Shown here in pieces: positions 45,512-56,395 of a stretch of 64,000 nt of DNA. The notes under the pieces were generated by a model. The model had not been told where the DNA came from. It saw only the letters and a list, made by a program, of their open reading frames with translations, and made no database searches. Numbering within the stretch: position 1 is the stretch's first letter; every line of letters begins with the position of its first letter. The stretch is from Microcyclospora pomicola (lineage: Eukaryota; Ascomycota; Dothideomycetes; Capnodiales). The DNA is taken from positions 1,510-65,509 of the forward strand of contig NHNY01000031.1 in NCBI GenBank assembly GCA_002786065.1, in the 5' to 3' direction. The position numbers and the translations under genes were made by a program.

Positions 45512-46418
45512 TTGTGTTATGTGTGGGCTGTCTTGTTCGGCATAGCGAGGGTGTTGGTACAGTACAGTGGTGTTCTGCCGGGTTCTCTGTGATGTGTAGC
45601 CAGTAGCTACATGTGATGGCTTATATCAAGACGCATCTAGTGTCTAACTACGGTCCAAACTCAAGTAATAGCTGAAGTTAGAAGTGGGCAACCGGGCCGT
45701 ACAACGAGACTGAAGTTAAAGAGTGGCAGACAAGGGGTTCCACTTCCGCAGGCCATCACTGGGCGAACTGCACAAGCTTTCCACAATCACATACGAAACG
45801 ATAACAGGTCAGTCACTCTGGAGGTCTCTGTCCATGAAATCGCGAAGCTCAAGTATCCATCATCTCATACATCATTATATGGTTTGACCTCCTAGTCCCT
45901 GTGCCACTGCAGCATCCGCGACACTTGCTGGGGAACAGCCCAACCTCAGCTCTGGCATGTCGACATAATCCTGATTCTGTACATGTAACAGGCGTTAGAA
46001 GACGTTCTAGTGAGCCAACGTCTCTGAAACCTGGCCTTTGCAATGAGGTCTGAGTAGATGCGGGAGCTCCTGTAGCGGGTGAGCTATGACACAGGCTGTC
46101 GTAGGAGACTAGCTACAGTCATAGGTCTAGCATGGTCGGAATATAGTCTTCTTGCATCTTCTTGCATCTTCTTTGTTTCGCGGAGCTCCCCACGAACTTG
46201 CGAGCAGCATGGGCCACAAGCCTTGTCGGGCTTCTGCCGGCAGGTCCGATCTCAATGAGGATACCGTCCTTAAGGTAAAGTTCAGGGCTGTAATTACTGT
46301 TGGACATGTCTGACTGGGGATGCAACAAGTGCGGGCAGTGTGTAGAAGATACCCGCGGCTGCAAGACATACGCGTTAAGCGTCGTCCACTGGTTTGAAGC
46401 ACCCCACTTGGTGGACAC
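45512..46418. other. Intergenic between convergent genes
   Basis: 907 bp. A cttcttgcat repeat (about 46148-46172) is the only pattern. Overlapping minus-strand frames of about 100 codons at 46119-46429 lack support. Confidence 0.4.
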
Positions 46419-47390
46419 TTATGCGTCAACCATCATGTTCGCATCTCCGGCCTTCTTCTGGGACTTGTCCTCCCCCCACAGGCCCTCCAACTTGAAAGGC
46501 TCTGCCATGGTCGCGACGACTTGCACTTGTCCCAGTCCCCCAGCCTTGGCAACGCTGGTCCCGACCTTCTTCTTTGGTTGGGGCGTTGGTAACACCAACC
46601 TCTCCTCGTGCAAGTCACTCAACACCACCAGCGCGGCCGCATGCATGTTTGGAACACCGCCTCTGCTTAACCGGCCACGTTTTCGGGCCACTTCGACGAG
46701 GAAGCGAGAGGTGGCGTCGGTGTTACCAGTGGCGATCGCGGGGATCTGGTAGTGGTCGATCAAGCGCTGAATGCCATCCGGTGTTGTTTGCATGCGCTCG
46801 ACCAAGACAGTCACCGACTTGACCGGGTCCGCGAGTGCTTGCGGTGGCAGTCTCTTCCTCTCCGGTTTGGCCGCCGGCGCGGTCGTGGACCTCGCATCGA
46901 TACCATTCCATTCGTCCCCTACGGGAACCCCACCATCGGCGCCATCATCGTTCTTTGTGTATGCACTGGCCCTCGCTTGAGCAGAAGCAAGAAGGGCAGC
47001 CATGGGATTGCTACTCTCGGCTTCGGTCTCCATCACTTCGTCCTCGTCATCTTCGTCATCCTCATCCAGCAGCTCTTCGTCCTCGTCCTCGGTCTGAGTG
47101 GGAGCAACACTGCCACCCACAGCCGTCCCGTCTCTCTGTGCCTTGGCGATCTCTTTCCTCCGCTGTGCTTCTTCGACCTTCCTACTCCGCGCCTCTTCAA
47201 TCTCCGCCAGGATCTTGGCTTTGTACGGGAAAAGGTTCGGGATGCCCGGATCCTTCTTGAGTCGTGAGCGCCATTGCGGGTTCTTCTTGGCCTCTTTGCG
47301 GTCTTTTCGTTGTTTCGAGTTGGATGCTTTCTCGATCTTGTGTCGCAGCCGCACGGACACGCGCTTGGATTTGGGCTTTCCGACCTTCAT
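46419..47390 (-). CDS. Nug1/GNL3-like ribosome-biogenesis protein lacking its GTPase domain
   Basis: Single exon, 323 residues from the ATG at 47390. The first 70 residues are a typical Grn1/GNL3 N-terminal domain (MKVGKPKSKRVSVRLRHKIE; KKDPGIPNLFPYKAKILAEI), followed by the usual acidic linker and NPMAALLASAQARA. The C-terminal part also matches the end of Nug1: DPVKSVTVLVERM, HYQIPAI, FLVEVARKRGRLSRGGVPN, AAALVVLSDL and AEPFKLEGLWGED. The circularly permuted GTPase domain that should lie between (NKxD, GxPNVGKS, DxPG) is absent: the linker passes straight from GDEWNGIDARS to LADPVKSV. The frame is intact with no intron. It may bind pre-60S particles without switching, or be a paralogue of a complete copy elsewhere. 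Confidence 0.88.
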   Translation of the reverse strand: MKVGKPKSKRVSVRLRHKIEKASNSKQRKDRKEAKKNPQWRSRLKKDPGIPNLFPYKAKILAEIEEARSRKVEEAQRRKEIAKAQRDGTAVGGSVAPTQTEDEDEELLDEDDEDDEDEVMETEAESSNPMAALLASAQARASAYTKNDDGADGGVPVGDEWNGIDARSTTAPAAKPERKRLPPQALADPVKSVTVLVERMQTTPDGIQRLIDHYQIPAIATGNTDATSRFLVEVARKRGRLSRGGVPNMHAAALVVLSDLHEERLVLPTPQPKKKVGTSVAKAGGLGQVQVVATMAEPFKLEGLWGEDKSQKKAGDANMMVDA

Positions 47391-48231
47391 GGTTCGTGCG
47401 AGCAAGATTGTTATGAAGGATTACGAAATGTCGGTAGCAGAAATATTATGTAGGTTTGGGGGACATTTTCATGGGCCTGGCCGGAAATGATCCGCGTCAC
47501 GTGCAGATAACAACTTTCACCAAACAGAAGTTGAGGTTGACGAAAAGGTGCACATTAGCGATAAGGTAGCATCAAGAACTTGCATCGATAACGGAATATC
47601 AACGACATTCTCATCAGTGTATCAGTAATGCATTTGAATAGATGTTCTACCGTCGGCATGCCACCAGATGCTGGTTGAATTGCAGATGCCCGTAGACCCT
47701 GGAAAAGCACAATGACAAGCTTATTGAGGACAATAGGAAACGCCCACGCTAGCCCGAAGAGGACTTCAATGGTTGTCGCTCCACCACATCTCCCTCCAAA
47801 CATATTGAAGCAGCATCTTCTTCCCACCAGCACCCCTGTCGTTCCACTCGACAATGGCCGACTTGCGTAGGAATTACTATTGTCGCCGCTTCTTGGCAGG
47901 CGTGATTGATCCATGTACCATTATATCAATGAGGTTCTGTATACATATATAGACTGCCTGCTTTCCTTTCCTTCTGTATATCTTCACTCTCGTCAACTCC
48001 CACACATCAGCAGTGCCTCTACATTTCCTCCGTGTTGAGACACATTCAGCATACTCCACTACCAGCCTCACCCTCAAACACAGCGGGCCTTTCTTGTCTC
48101 GACCGCCTTCGCGAAGCGGCCTTATCTCAACCGTCAATCATCCCGGAAACACGATTCAATTGGGTGATTCTCGTGACTTTGCCTACGAGTACAGTCTTCC
48201 ACCACCAACACGCATCGCCACCTGTTCCAGC
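47391..48231. promoter_or_regulatory. Divergent intergenic region, Nug1-like gene / small protein gene
   Basis: 841 bp. A 119-codon minus-strand frame (47555-47914) starting MDQSRLP was considered; no domain, and low confidence as a gene. The frame of the next gene is open from 48013 but its upstream part looks like 5' UTR. Confidence 0.35.
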
Positions 48232-48807
48232 ATGTCGACCTCGGATGTCACCACCCTGGCCAACAGTGGGACTGCCACCACCGCCGCCGACGAGTCAATG
48301 CCACTGCGACCCCACGCCCAGCCAGCAGCCATCCCCGACGTCGCCCCACCGCCATACCCCGAGATGGGGTATGCGTCCGCCACCAGCGACGACGACGATG
48401 ATGATGACTGCGACAACGCGGTGACTCTGGTCATCAACGCCACCAACGCCATCAAGGGCGACTGCAACCTCATCCGGCCCATGCAGGTCGTCGACGCCGC
48501 CAGGCTCAGCGCCCTGTTGATGGCATCCATCAAGCAGCTGGTTCAGCAGGACCCGAAGACAGCACACACACCACGACCGAAGATCAATCTGACCGTCAAC
48601 TGTGGCGTTACCGTCATCGGGAACCGGAACGTGATCGGGAACATGCCGATCAAGCCGCCAGGTGGTCCGGCGGATGTCGCGACCAAAGATTCGCCTGCTG
48701 TGCCTGTCACGCCAGCTGTGGCCGGTGCGAAGAGAGCCGCGCCGGATGAGGGCAATGGAACCAGCCCGAAATCCAAGGTGCAGAGGGTGTCTGCTGAGAA
48801 GAAGTAG
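48232..48807 (+). CDS. Small protein, function unknown
   Basis: 191 residues from the ATG at 48232 (MSTSDVTTLANSG); 73 more codons are open upstream with a possible earlier ATG at 48013. After a disordered N-terminus (PPPYPEMGY, then a seven-Asp run) comes an apparently folded block: CDNAVTLVINATNAIKGDCN, LIRPMQVVDAARLSALLMAS, KINLTVNCGVTVIGNRNVIG. The tail is Lys-rich. The pattern of alternating hydrophobics and N-G turns suggests a small beta-structured domain. I recognise no named family. Confidence 0.7.
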   Translation: MSTSDVTTLANSGTATTAADESMPLRPHAQPAAIPDVAPPPYPEMGYASATSDDDDDDDCDNAVTLVINATNAIKGDCNLIRPMQVVDAARLSALLMASIKQLVQQDPKTAHTPRPKINLTVNCGVTVIGNRNVIGNMPIKPPGGPADVATKDSPAVPVTPAVAGAKRAAPDEGNGTSPKSKVQRVSAEKK

Positions 48808-49006
48808 GATGTTGAGACGAATGCGACGATGCACGGATTAGAGAGAGCGAGAAATGTTTGGACGGAGATGTGGATGGGGCGTTATGCCAAGCATGAAGAG
48901 TGCTGTTGCTACTGTCAGAGATTTCATGGAGTCGGAGTTGCTGCAGTAGACATTTCTTCATACATCGAATAGTCTTGATAATTCTTCAATCGTCGATCTC
49001 GCACGC

Positions 49007-50279
49007 TCACAACTCTTTCCTCCCTTTCGTCTTGCTGCCATCTTCCTCCGCATCCAGTCCTCGCTTCACCATGTTAGTCAGAATTTCGTAAGCCACCTGC
49101 GCCGCAGCCAACGCGGTCACTTCGCCCACGCCATCGTACGCCGGCGAGACCTCGACAACATCGGCTCCGACTATGTTCAAGGTCTCCAGTCCTCGCAGCA
49201 CGCGGATGAGCTCTCGAGTCGTCCATCCGCCCGGTTCGGGCGTGCCGGTCCCAGGGGCAAGACCGGGATCAATGACATCGATGTCGATGCTCAGGTAGAC
49301 CGGCGTGTCCGTCCCGACGTGGTCCAGGATCTTCTGCGTCACGCCCGCCACGCCGATGTCGTCGATGTCGTCGCAGGCGATCCGCACCCAGCCCTGGGCG
49401 GTATCGTCTTCATTGTCGCCAATGTCCGACAAGCGTGTTCGGAGGCCCGCATGCACGGATTTGTCTTTCAGGATCAACGATTCGTTGTGAGCCTGCCAGA
49501 ACATGGTGCCGTGCGTGAAGAACGATTGCTCGGTCGGATCGTTCGCATCGACCCACGCTGAGGGGTACTTGGCCGGATGCCAGGTGTCCAGATGCGCGTC
49601 AAAGTGGATAACCGCCACGTTGCCGTGGATCGTGTTGAGAGCCCGCATCGTGGGCAGCGCGATGCTGTGATCGCCCCCAAACGCGATCAGTCGCGATTTG
49701 TGGCGGTATGCCACGCTGGACTCTGCATTCTCCTTCGGGACCTTGACGTGCGCGAGATTGGTGTAAGCCTCGGTCATCTGACGGAGGGCGAGACCATTGT
49801 CCACAGGAGTTACGGGGATGTCGCCACAGTCTATGATCTTCGCCCAGTTGGTGTACGGGTTGAGGTTGGCCCGTGGATTGTAGCCTCGAAAGCTTGTCTG
49901 GCGAGCAGACGCTGCACGGATGGCGCGAGGCCCAAATCTGGCCCCGGGACGGTAGGAGACTGCGGTGTCGAATGGCACCCCTATAATGCCGACATCAAAG
50001 GGCGTCTCCGGATGCAACAGACAGCGAACGTGTGGCAGATGCGCAAATGTCGAGATACCCGAGAAACCCCACTGTTCAGACGGTCAGATCATGGGCTGGC
50101 GAGCAGCGGCATTGACGTTTACTGACATCTGTGCCCCATTTCGCATTCAGATCTTCCTGCGTCCAGCCCACAAATGGTTCTTGGGGAATATCTGCTTCGA
50201 CGTGATCGTGAGCTAAAGCCGTGTTGCCCAGGAAGGCTATGGCTAACAAGGCCCGCGCCAAAGTGGTCTTTCCCATCAT
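49007..50279 (-). CDS. Secreted agmatinase/arginase-family ureohydrolase
   Basis: Complement of 49007-50071 and 50127-50279: 405 residues, one 55-bp intron (GTCAGT..GAACAG) that restores [17 protein letters not shown]. The start [20 protein letters not shown] gives a clear signal peptide. All manganese ligands of the family are present: GGDHS, DAHLD (in [10 protein letters not shown]) and SIDIDVIDP, plus [10 protein letters not shown] of the active-site loop. Ureohydrolases cut guanidino groups to urea; the substrate here could be agmatine or another guanidine compound. The signal peptide is unusual compared with cytosolic arginase but occurs in fungal agmatinase-like proteins. Confidence 0.9.
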
Positions 50280-50826
50280 TTTCTCTGCATTCAGATTAAT
50301 AAAGTATGAAGAGAATGGTCAATGGTAAAGAGCCCACAGAAGAAAATATCACTTCACTTGCTTGGTCCTTTTATGTAATGGCGGGCTTATCTCTGCCGCC
50401 GCAGCTTCGACGTGGAGCAGCTTGCCCGGCCATGCTAACAGCACGGTAGTGCCCAAGGCACGTTCGAACGAGTTTAGCGGCCTGGGTCAGACAAAAGCTA
50501 TTGCATTCCTGCTAGACATCCAGATATGGGCGAAACGCGAGAGCAAACATACAGTAGCACATGGCTAGGTAGTCTGTAAGGTATGTCTGGGCTTGTGCCA
50601 GAAACATCAGTGTATCTATTGCCTGCCGCACGGACTTGACGCGCCAGAAATTGATGGACGTCACCGGTGACCCTGCGGCGCGTCTCCCATGTCCAATGTT
50701 CCATCTGTACAATGGTTCATTCCAGACACACAATTAATGCGTACCTTGGAATATCTCCTGGTTCGCATCGAAAAAGCTATACTCGGTGCATAGGTCTAAT
50801 CTCCTCTCGTCTTCGCGAACTCAACC
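50280..50826. promoter_or_regulatory. Divergent intergenic region, ureohydrolase / DNA glycosylase
   Basis: 547 bp between divergent start codons; no gene seen. Confidence 0.35.
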
Positions 50827-52128
50827 ATGCCGGAGATAGGCGAAGTCGCGCGAGTCGTTCACCACTTACGGAAACACCTCGTGAATCGCACAATCGCATC
50901 TTGCACCGGCTATCCCGACGACATTGTATACGGCAAAGTAGGCTGCAGCAGCGATGCATTCGAGAAGGCTCTTACTGGGCGCAAGATCATTAGCGCAGAC
51001 CAGCAGGTAAATTGCGAATCAAGCCTAATTTTCGCAATGATCTGTCTGACGAGATCGTGACAGGGGAAATACTTCTACATGACCTTCGACCGGCCTCCCC
51101 ACGCTGTTATGCACCTGGGCATGACAGGCTGGGTCAAATTCGATGCTGAGGATACATTCTACTATGGCCGGGAAAACGGCAAAGACAAAAAGGAATCCAC
51201 CGAATGGCCGCCCAAATATGTGAAGTTCGTGATCAAATGTGAGAAAGATGGCGACAGGGAAGCGGTACAGGCAGCCTTCGTCGACCCCAGACGCCTTGCG
51301 CGGATAAGGCTGGTGGATTGTGCAGCGGACGATATCCGACACCAGTCTCCATTGAAGGAGAACGGGCCTGATCCTGTTCGAGATAAGGATATTGTGACGG
51401 TGGAGTGGCTGACAGAGCTACTGAGCCGGAAACGAGTGCCGGTCAAAGCGCTGCTCCTCGATCAAGCAAACCTGTCTGGTGTGGGGAATTGGGTGGCCGA
51501 CGAGACGTTGTACCAAGCACGGCTGCATCCCGAACAATACAGCAACACTTTCAATGCCGAGCAGACCAAAAGACTGTGGGAGGCATTGATGCATGTCTGC
51601 ACCACCGCGGTAGAATGCTTGGGAGACTCAAAGCTCTTCCCCAAAGACTGGTTGATGAAGTATCGCTGGGACGTCGGCAAGAAGGACGCGAATGTCTTGC
51701 CCAATGGGGCGAAGATCGTGCACCTGAAGGTTGGGGGAAGAACGAGTGCGATCGTCCCAAGTGTGCAGAAGAAAACAGCGGCGGTGGCTGGAGACGTGGA
51801 TGAGGATGATGCTGATGAGCCGGCAGAGAAGCCGACGAAAGGCCGAAAGAGGAAGGCTGCACAAGAAGATGAGGAGCAAGAAGAGGCTGCAGCTGAGGGG
51901 GAAACTTCGGCCAAGAAAGGTCGAGGTAGAAAACCCAAATCAGAGCCAAAGGAAGTCAAGGGAGAGGACAACTCAGACGAAGAGGAGGTCAATGGAGCAG
52001 AGGATGTCAAGCACACGAAGACAGCATCAAAGGCTGGCAAGGCAACGTCGAAGAAAACGGCACCCAAGACAGCAGCAAAACCAGCCACTCCCGGTTCGCG
52101 GAGATCGACTCGAACGAAGTCGACCTAG
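50827..52128 (+). CDS. Fpg/MutM-type DNA glycosylase/AP lyase
   Basis: Join 50827-51006 and 51064-52128: 414 residues, 57-bp intron (GTAAAT..GTGACAG). After Met removal the N-terminus is PEIGEV, keeping the catalytic Pro1 and Glu2 of the family. MHLGMTGW (beta-sandwich), VKALLLDQANLSGVGNWVAD (the H2TH region) and LHPEQYSNT follow. There is no C-terminal four-Cys zinc finger; RTSAIVPSVQKK matches the zincless-finger position seen in plant and fungal MutM homologues. The last 130 residues are Lys/Glu-rich with KGRKRKA and KKGRGRKPK, suggesting nuclear targeting and DNA binding. Role: excision of oxidised bases. Confidence 0.92.
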
Positions 52129-52419
52129 GTAGAGGCGTGGGGACGCATTCTTCGATGAATTCATGACTGTAAGATAGGTGTATACATACGTTCACACATA
52201 GTAATCTGCTGCTGGTCACCATCCACGACAAACCGGTCTATAGTCCTTTGTACAATCGAGAAAAGCGAGGATGAGTTGTATCAACGATGGGCGCGGGAGT
52301 AATTCATGAGCTTGTCATTGTCGCACAACACGTGCAAGGATTTCTAAAACACGGCAATAAAGAACCACTCGGTTGTGTGGACCTGCATCGTGAGAACATG
52401 GTTCATCGTTTCAATTTCG

Positions 52420-52788
52420 TCAACGCAAATCAGCACCCTCCATCACTTGTCCTCCTTCTTCTCGGGAGCTCCCTTCTGCGACTTGTTCTTGTGATCGCCT
52501 TTGTCCTCGTAGTCTCCACCTTGCGCCTCATATCGTCGTGCCCTGCGGTACAACATCAGCAACTATCAACAGCTGGAGTGTTGACCTGGTCATAACTTAC
52601 ATCTCTCCAGCTTTCCAAGCCGACCACTTTCCTTCTCCGCCACCTAGACATGAACGTCAGTAATGGCACAGTACGGGCGTCCCCGCGCGAACTCGGGCGA
52701 AAGACGCACCCTTCTCCTCCGCCTTGACTTCCTCCTTGATCTTGTCGCGCAGCTCCGGATCCGTTGGTTCTCCCTTAGACGACGGCAT
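52420..52788 (-). CDS. Small conserved hydrophilic protein, probable frameshift near the 3' end
   Basis: Complement of 52420-52543, 52601-52643 and 52710-52788, introns of 57 and 66 bp: 81 residues as read. The start is MPSSKGEPTDPELRDKIKEE and the middle GKWSAWKAGEMARRYEAQGG then DYEDK, resembling a small uncharacterised fungal protein. In a run of four A (minus strand caaaaggc, about 52498-52506) the frame seems to slip: the other frame gives KGDHKNKSQKGAPEKKEDK and a stop at 52443, which looks like the family's natural tail, whereas the frame as read continues with unrelated sequence to 52420. Either a one-base insertion in the strain or a sequencing error. Confidence 0.7.
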
Positions 52789-54145
52789 GATTAACGATCC
52801 GCTTCCTCGAAACGTCAACCTGATAGACAACAACGCTCGCGAGTTCTGCTTCTGCTTCCGCGACGGCGTGGGCGAGGTCCGGTTGAACGAGCAGGGCAAT
52901 GGGGCCGGCGAGACCGGTGGCGGCGAGGCGCGTTGGTCGTCGAAGCACTGTGTTCGAGCCGAAGGTAGCGCGGCGACGCGCGACGGTGGCGAGTATTTGG
53001 AGAAGCTGCTTCGTCGTCTCCGAGCCACGCGCGGTTGCGAGATGGTAGGGAAGAGGGAATGCGAGGAGCGGACGGGGCGCTTTTGGGCCACTGGGTGCTG
53101 GGTGATCAGCGTGTCTGCCGTGGAGAATGTAGGCGTCATCATCTGCTGCGCGAGCTCCACGATGAGGATAGTCTTGTCGCGCGACACCGATCTACATCCA
53201 CACGTTGAAGAGCGTCGACAGCCGCCGTGGGAAAGGTGGCCATGCCGTCCGATACTTATCTGGCCAGGGCCGATTGTGGTCTTGGTATAACAGTTGTCCC
53301 GCGCATGTAAACCACGATATTCCTACCCTGACATATATCGCGTGGTCGGAACGGGCTTGTTATAGGCGCGCGCGATCGGTTATACAGCAGACTACAAGGG
53401 CGGCCGGATGTGCATGTCAGATTGGGTCTGACCCTGAGGTGAGGTACTGTACTGTACAGTACAGTCAACAACCATGTCGTTAGATTGGGCATGCTTATCA
53501 CAGCTACGTACATGGTTTGGAAGCCCCCAAGTCACTGTACAGTGGTAAGCTCGAGTACCCGGCAATCTCCTCGAGTGCGGCCGCGATCCCACCACACGAT
53601 GCATCGTCGCCGTGAACATTGTCCATCGACGTAGTTTATGTTTCATACTCACGTCCACTTCGGGTCGTCGCTCTGCCATGGTTACGCTAGCCACTACTTA
53701 TCCTCAACTTCAAGTCCCTACATTGCGCTTCAGCTGGGCGAGTGACTACAAAAGCCCAATCGAGACAAGAATTAGCGGGCGTCTCTTATAGCCCAGAAGT
53801 GGCTACATGTAGACGCGAAACTCGTCAAAGTTCACCTATAAATGGTCCGTGATGAAATCTCGATTTTCGAATGTGTGGTTGTTCTCCCGCGGTATCGGCT
53901 ACGCTCAGGTCTTCAGTCGGTTGCTGTGAGACGCTTCTACTATGGACGGTGAACGCTTCATAACGGTACTGTTGCTGCCGCGCCATATATGACAAGCGGT
54001 GCTGCAGAGAAGGTGATGTGACGCTGCATAGAAAGTTCTTGGCATCGTGCGATGCTGTGGCAGCCATGCATACATGCAATAATCTCTTACCTTGACCGTC
54101 CATGACATTTTATATTGGGTCAGACGGCAGCAAGACAACATCTGT
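52789..54145. other. Intergenic, no supported gene
   Basis: 1.36 kb. The minus-strand frame that includes the small protein's first exon continues up to 53187 but is Arg/Ser-rich and has no conserved character; I read it as 5' UTR. Contains the palindromes noted separately. Confidence 0.4.
53446..53465. repeat. 20-bp perfect palindrome
   Basis: ACTGTACTGTACAGTACAGT is its own reverse complement. A second, shorter perfect palindrome of the same core, CACTGTACAGTG, lies at 53533-53544. Could be a dimeric regulator site or a cruciform-prone sequence; no evidence for either. Confidence 0.7.
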
Positions 54146-55621
54146 CTACGCATAGTGTGGCAGCTGCGTTTTGTCTGCCTGCTCATTCCCTTCCTCTGTC
54201 ACCTTCGAGCCATTGGTTTTCGTCTCTGGCCGCCTGAAGCGTGGTTTCAACGGTTCCCAGCTTTCGGCATTGTAATCTGTCTGCACCTTTGCACACTGAT
54301 TCAATCCCCATTCTGTCACACCAACCATCAAACAGCTTTCGAACATAAAAGCCATACTGCCATCGCCGACCTTCATTGGCTTGAGCTCGCCGTTAGAGGC
54401 TTTCTCGTGTGTCGACGCATCAGGGCCATGCGCAGACATGACGTTGTGGAGAGATGCGCCGGCAGGCTGGAACCCGCCTCCTGTCTTGCCATCATATTGG
54501 CCACCGATGAGTCCCATGAACTCAGACATAGTGTTGCGGTGATACTACATCGATCAGTGTTTAGCTTGCGTGACGGTGTGGTGACAAGTTGGACTTACCC
54601 AAGGCGGACGAAATGTGTCCTCTGCTACCAACCAGCGAGGAGGAAAGATGACAAAGTCAGCAATGGCGGTGCCTACATGATCTGACTGTGCTGTGAGAAC
54701 TGTGAAGATTGATGGGTCGGGATGGTCATATGAAATGCTGCCCATGGTGTTGAACCGGCCAAGATCGTATTTGTAAGGATAGTAATTGCCATGCCATGCA
54801 ACCACGTCGAACGGAGTGTGGTTCTGCTTCGCGGCGAAGAGATGTCCGCTGAATTTGGCAAGGAGCGTGTACTCGTGCTCAACATCTTCATCGAAGTATG
54901 CGACAGGCGCTTGGAAGTCGCGAGAGTTTGCCAGCGCGTTGGACCCCAGCGGCCCTAGCTCTGGTAGCTGGAAGTGTCCTTGATATAGCTCGAGAATGTA
55001 GCCTCGCACAGGTCCTTCTGGCAAAGTAACCCGATGTCGTATACCTCGAGGGATGACGCAGATCTCGTTGGGACGCACCAGCAGATGACCAAGCTCGGTC
55101 TGAATGTCAAGTGTACCGTGTTGAGGGACAATGAGTAGATCTCCATCAGCAGAATATAAGGCATGACGCGCATCCATATCCTTCCCAGCAGCGAAAATGA
55201 AGATACCAAGACCGCTTTTCATGGTGGGATCCCCAGCACCAGCGACTAAATGGAGGCTGTGGACCCAGTCAACGGATTCATCCATGTCGAAGGGATCCCA
55301 GCGCAGCTGATTCGGTATTTGATGCCATCGCTCATGCCTGTGCACACCGGGATTGGTGTCGAAAGTTTTACTTTCTCGAGGCTCGAAGTTGGAGTGTGCG
55401 GATGCTGGTAAAATACGATACAGCCATGTTTGCTGGTTCTCATGGCGCGGCGCGGTGAATGCTGTCCCGGAGAGTTTCTCGTTGTATAGGCCTAGAGGAG
55501 CTTTCTGAGGATTGTTCGCACCAATGGGTAGAGCTCCGGCAACAGCTTCCGATTCGTGATATGTGCAGAAGCCATTTTGATACTTATACTTCTCTGCGAC
55601 CTTGAAATCGGTGGTGGGCAT
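54146..55621 (-). CDS. hmgA: Homogentisate 1,2-dioxygenase
   Basis: Complement of 54146-54544 and 54599-55621: 473 residues, one 54-bp intron (GTAAGT..GATGTAG) that restores [16 protein letters not shown]. Start at 55621 ([20 protein letters not shown]); the frame extends 71 codons upstream without conserved character. Family blocks: [51 protein letters not shown] and [13 protein letters not shown]. The iron ligands are His in WYHRN, Glu in SEFMG and His in AHGPD. It opens the ring of homogentisate to maleylacetoacetate, the central step of tyrosine/phenylalanine and phenylacetate breakdown. Confidence 0.96.
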
Positions 55622-56395
55622 CTTGCACTGACGATAGTATCTGGCAGGCAGAGTTGGAGAGTTCCTAGGCGAGCAGTGACTCGAGTACATAAAGTAATGC
55701 TCCTTACCATCATCGCTGTGGAGAGTAGCATCTTTCCACTGTCGCTCCGTCGATGATCCGGAACCGTTCCATGCTCTCCATGTACCGATCGGTACAATCA
55801 AGGGTACAGCCGGGCTAAGGGCAGTGTCGAACATAAGCCTTTCTGAGTGCTAATCTTCCTTGCGGTCATGAAGCTGGCTGCGACAGGCTCGTTGCGCTGT
55901 CTATTCCCAATGAGTCCTGCCATAGCGCTCTGAACAGTAGACTCGCGTGCCGAGAGGTACATTGTTCATACTCGCCTTACGTCAAGCATGTTGAGACGGT
56001 CGACGTGGACAAGTTCGCACCCTAACACCATCTCCAGAGGTCACAGGTGTAACGAAGCTCGGCGAGCTCGGTTAGATCTTACATAATCGTGCTTTGAACC
56101 GACCCCACCCGCGGAAAACAGACCGCACAGATGTAGTTGTTCCGCGCTCTGCAGGTTTCCAGACAAGACACCCGACACGCAGAGCAATGCTTGTGAACTG
56201 CACGTATACGTACGTGAATGACCAGTTCCGCAGTGCTGTTCCGCGCGGGAATAGTGATCCATGCCATTACCCGCTCACGGAGTTGAGCCGGCTTATAGCT
56301 CCAAGCTGGACTGTTAGTAGATCACGACCTCATAACCAAAAGTCGCATGAATTCGCCTGATAGCATCAGTAAGTGAAATTCTTGCTCAAATCGCA
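55622..56395. promoter_or_regulatory. Shared divergent promoter, hmgA / fahA
   Basis: 774 bp between two genes for consecutive pathway steps, so probably co-regulated. The hmgA frame is open to 55834; no regulator site was identified. Confidence 0.45.

Noticed and set aside
47555-47914. 119-codon minus-strand frame as a gene
   Set aside because: Hydrophobic centre but no ATG-proximal signal, no domain and it sits in a divergent promoter region.
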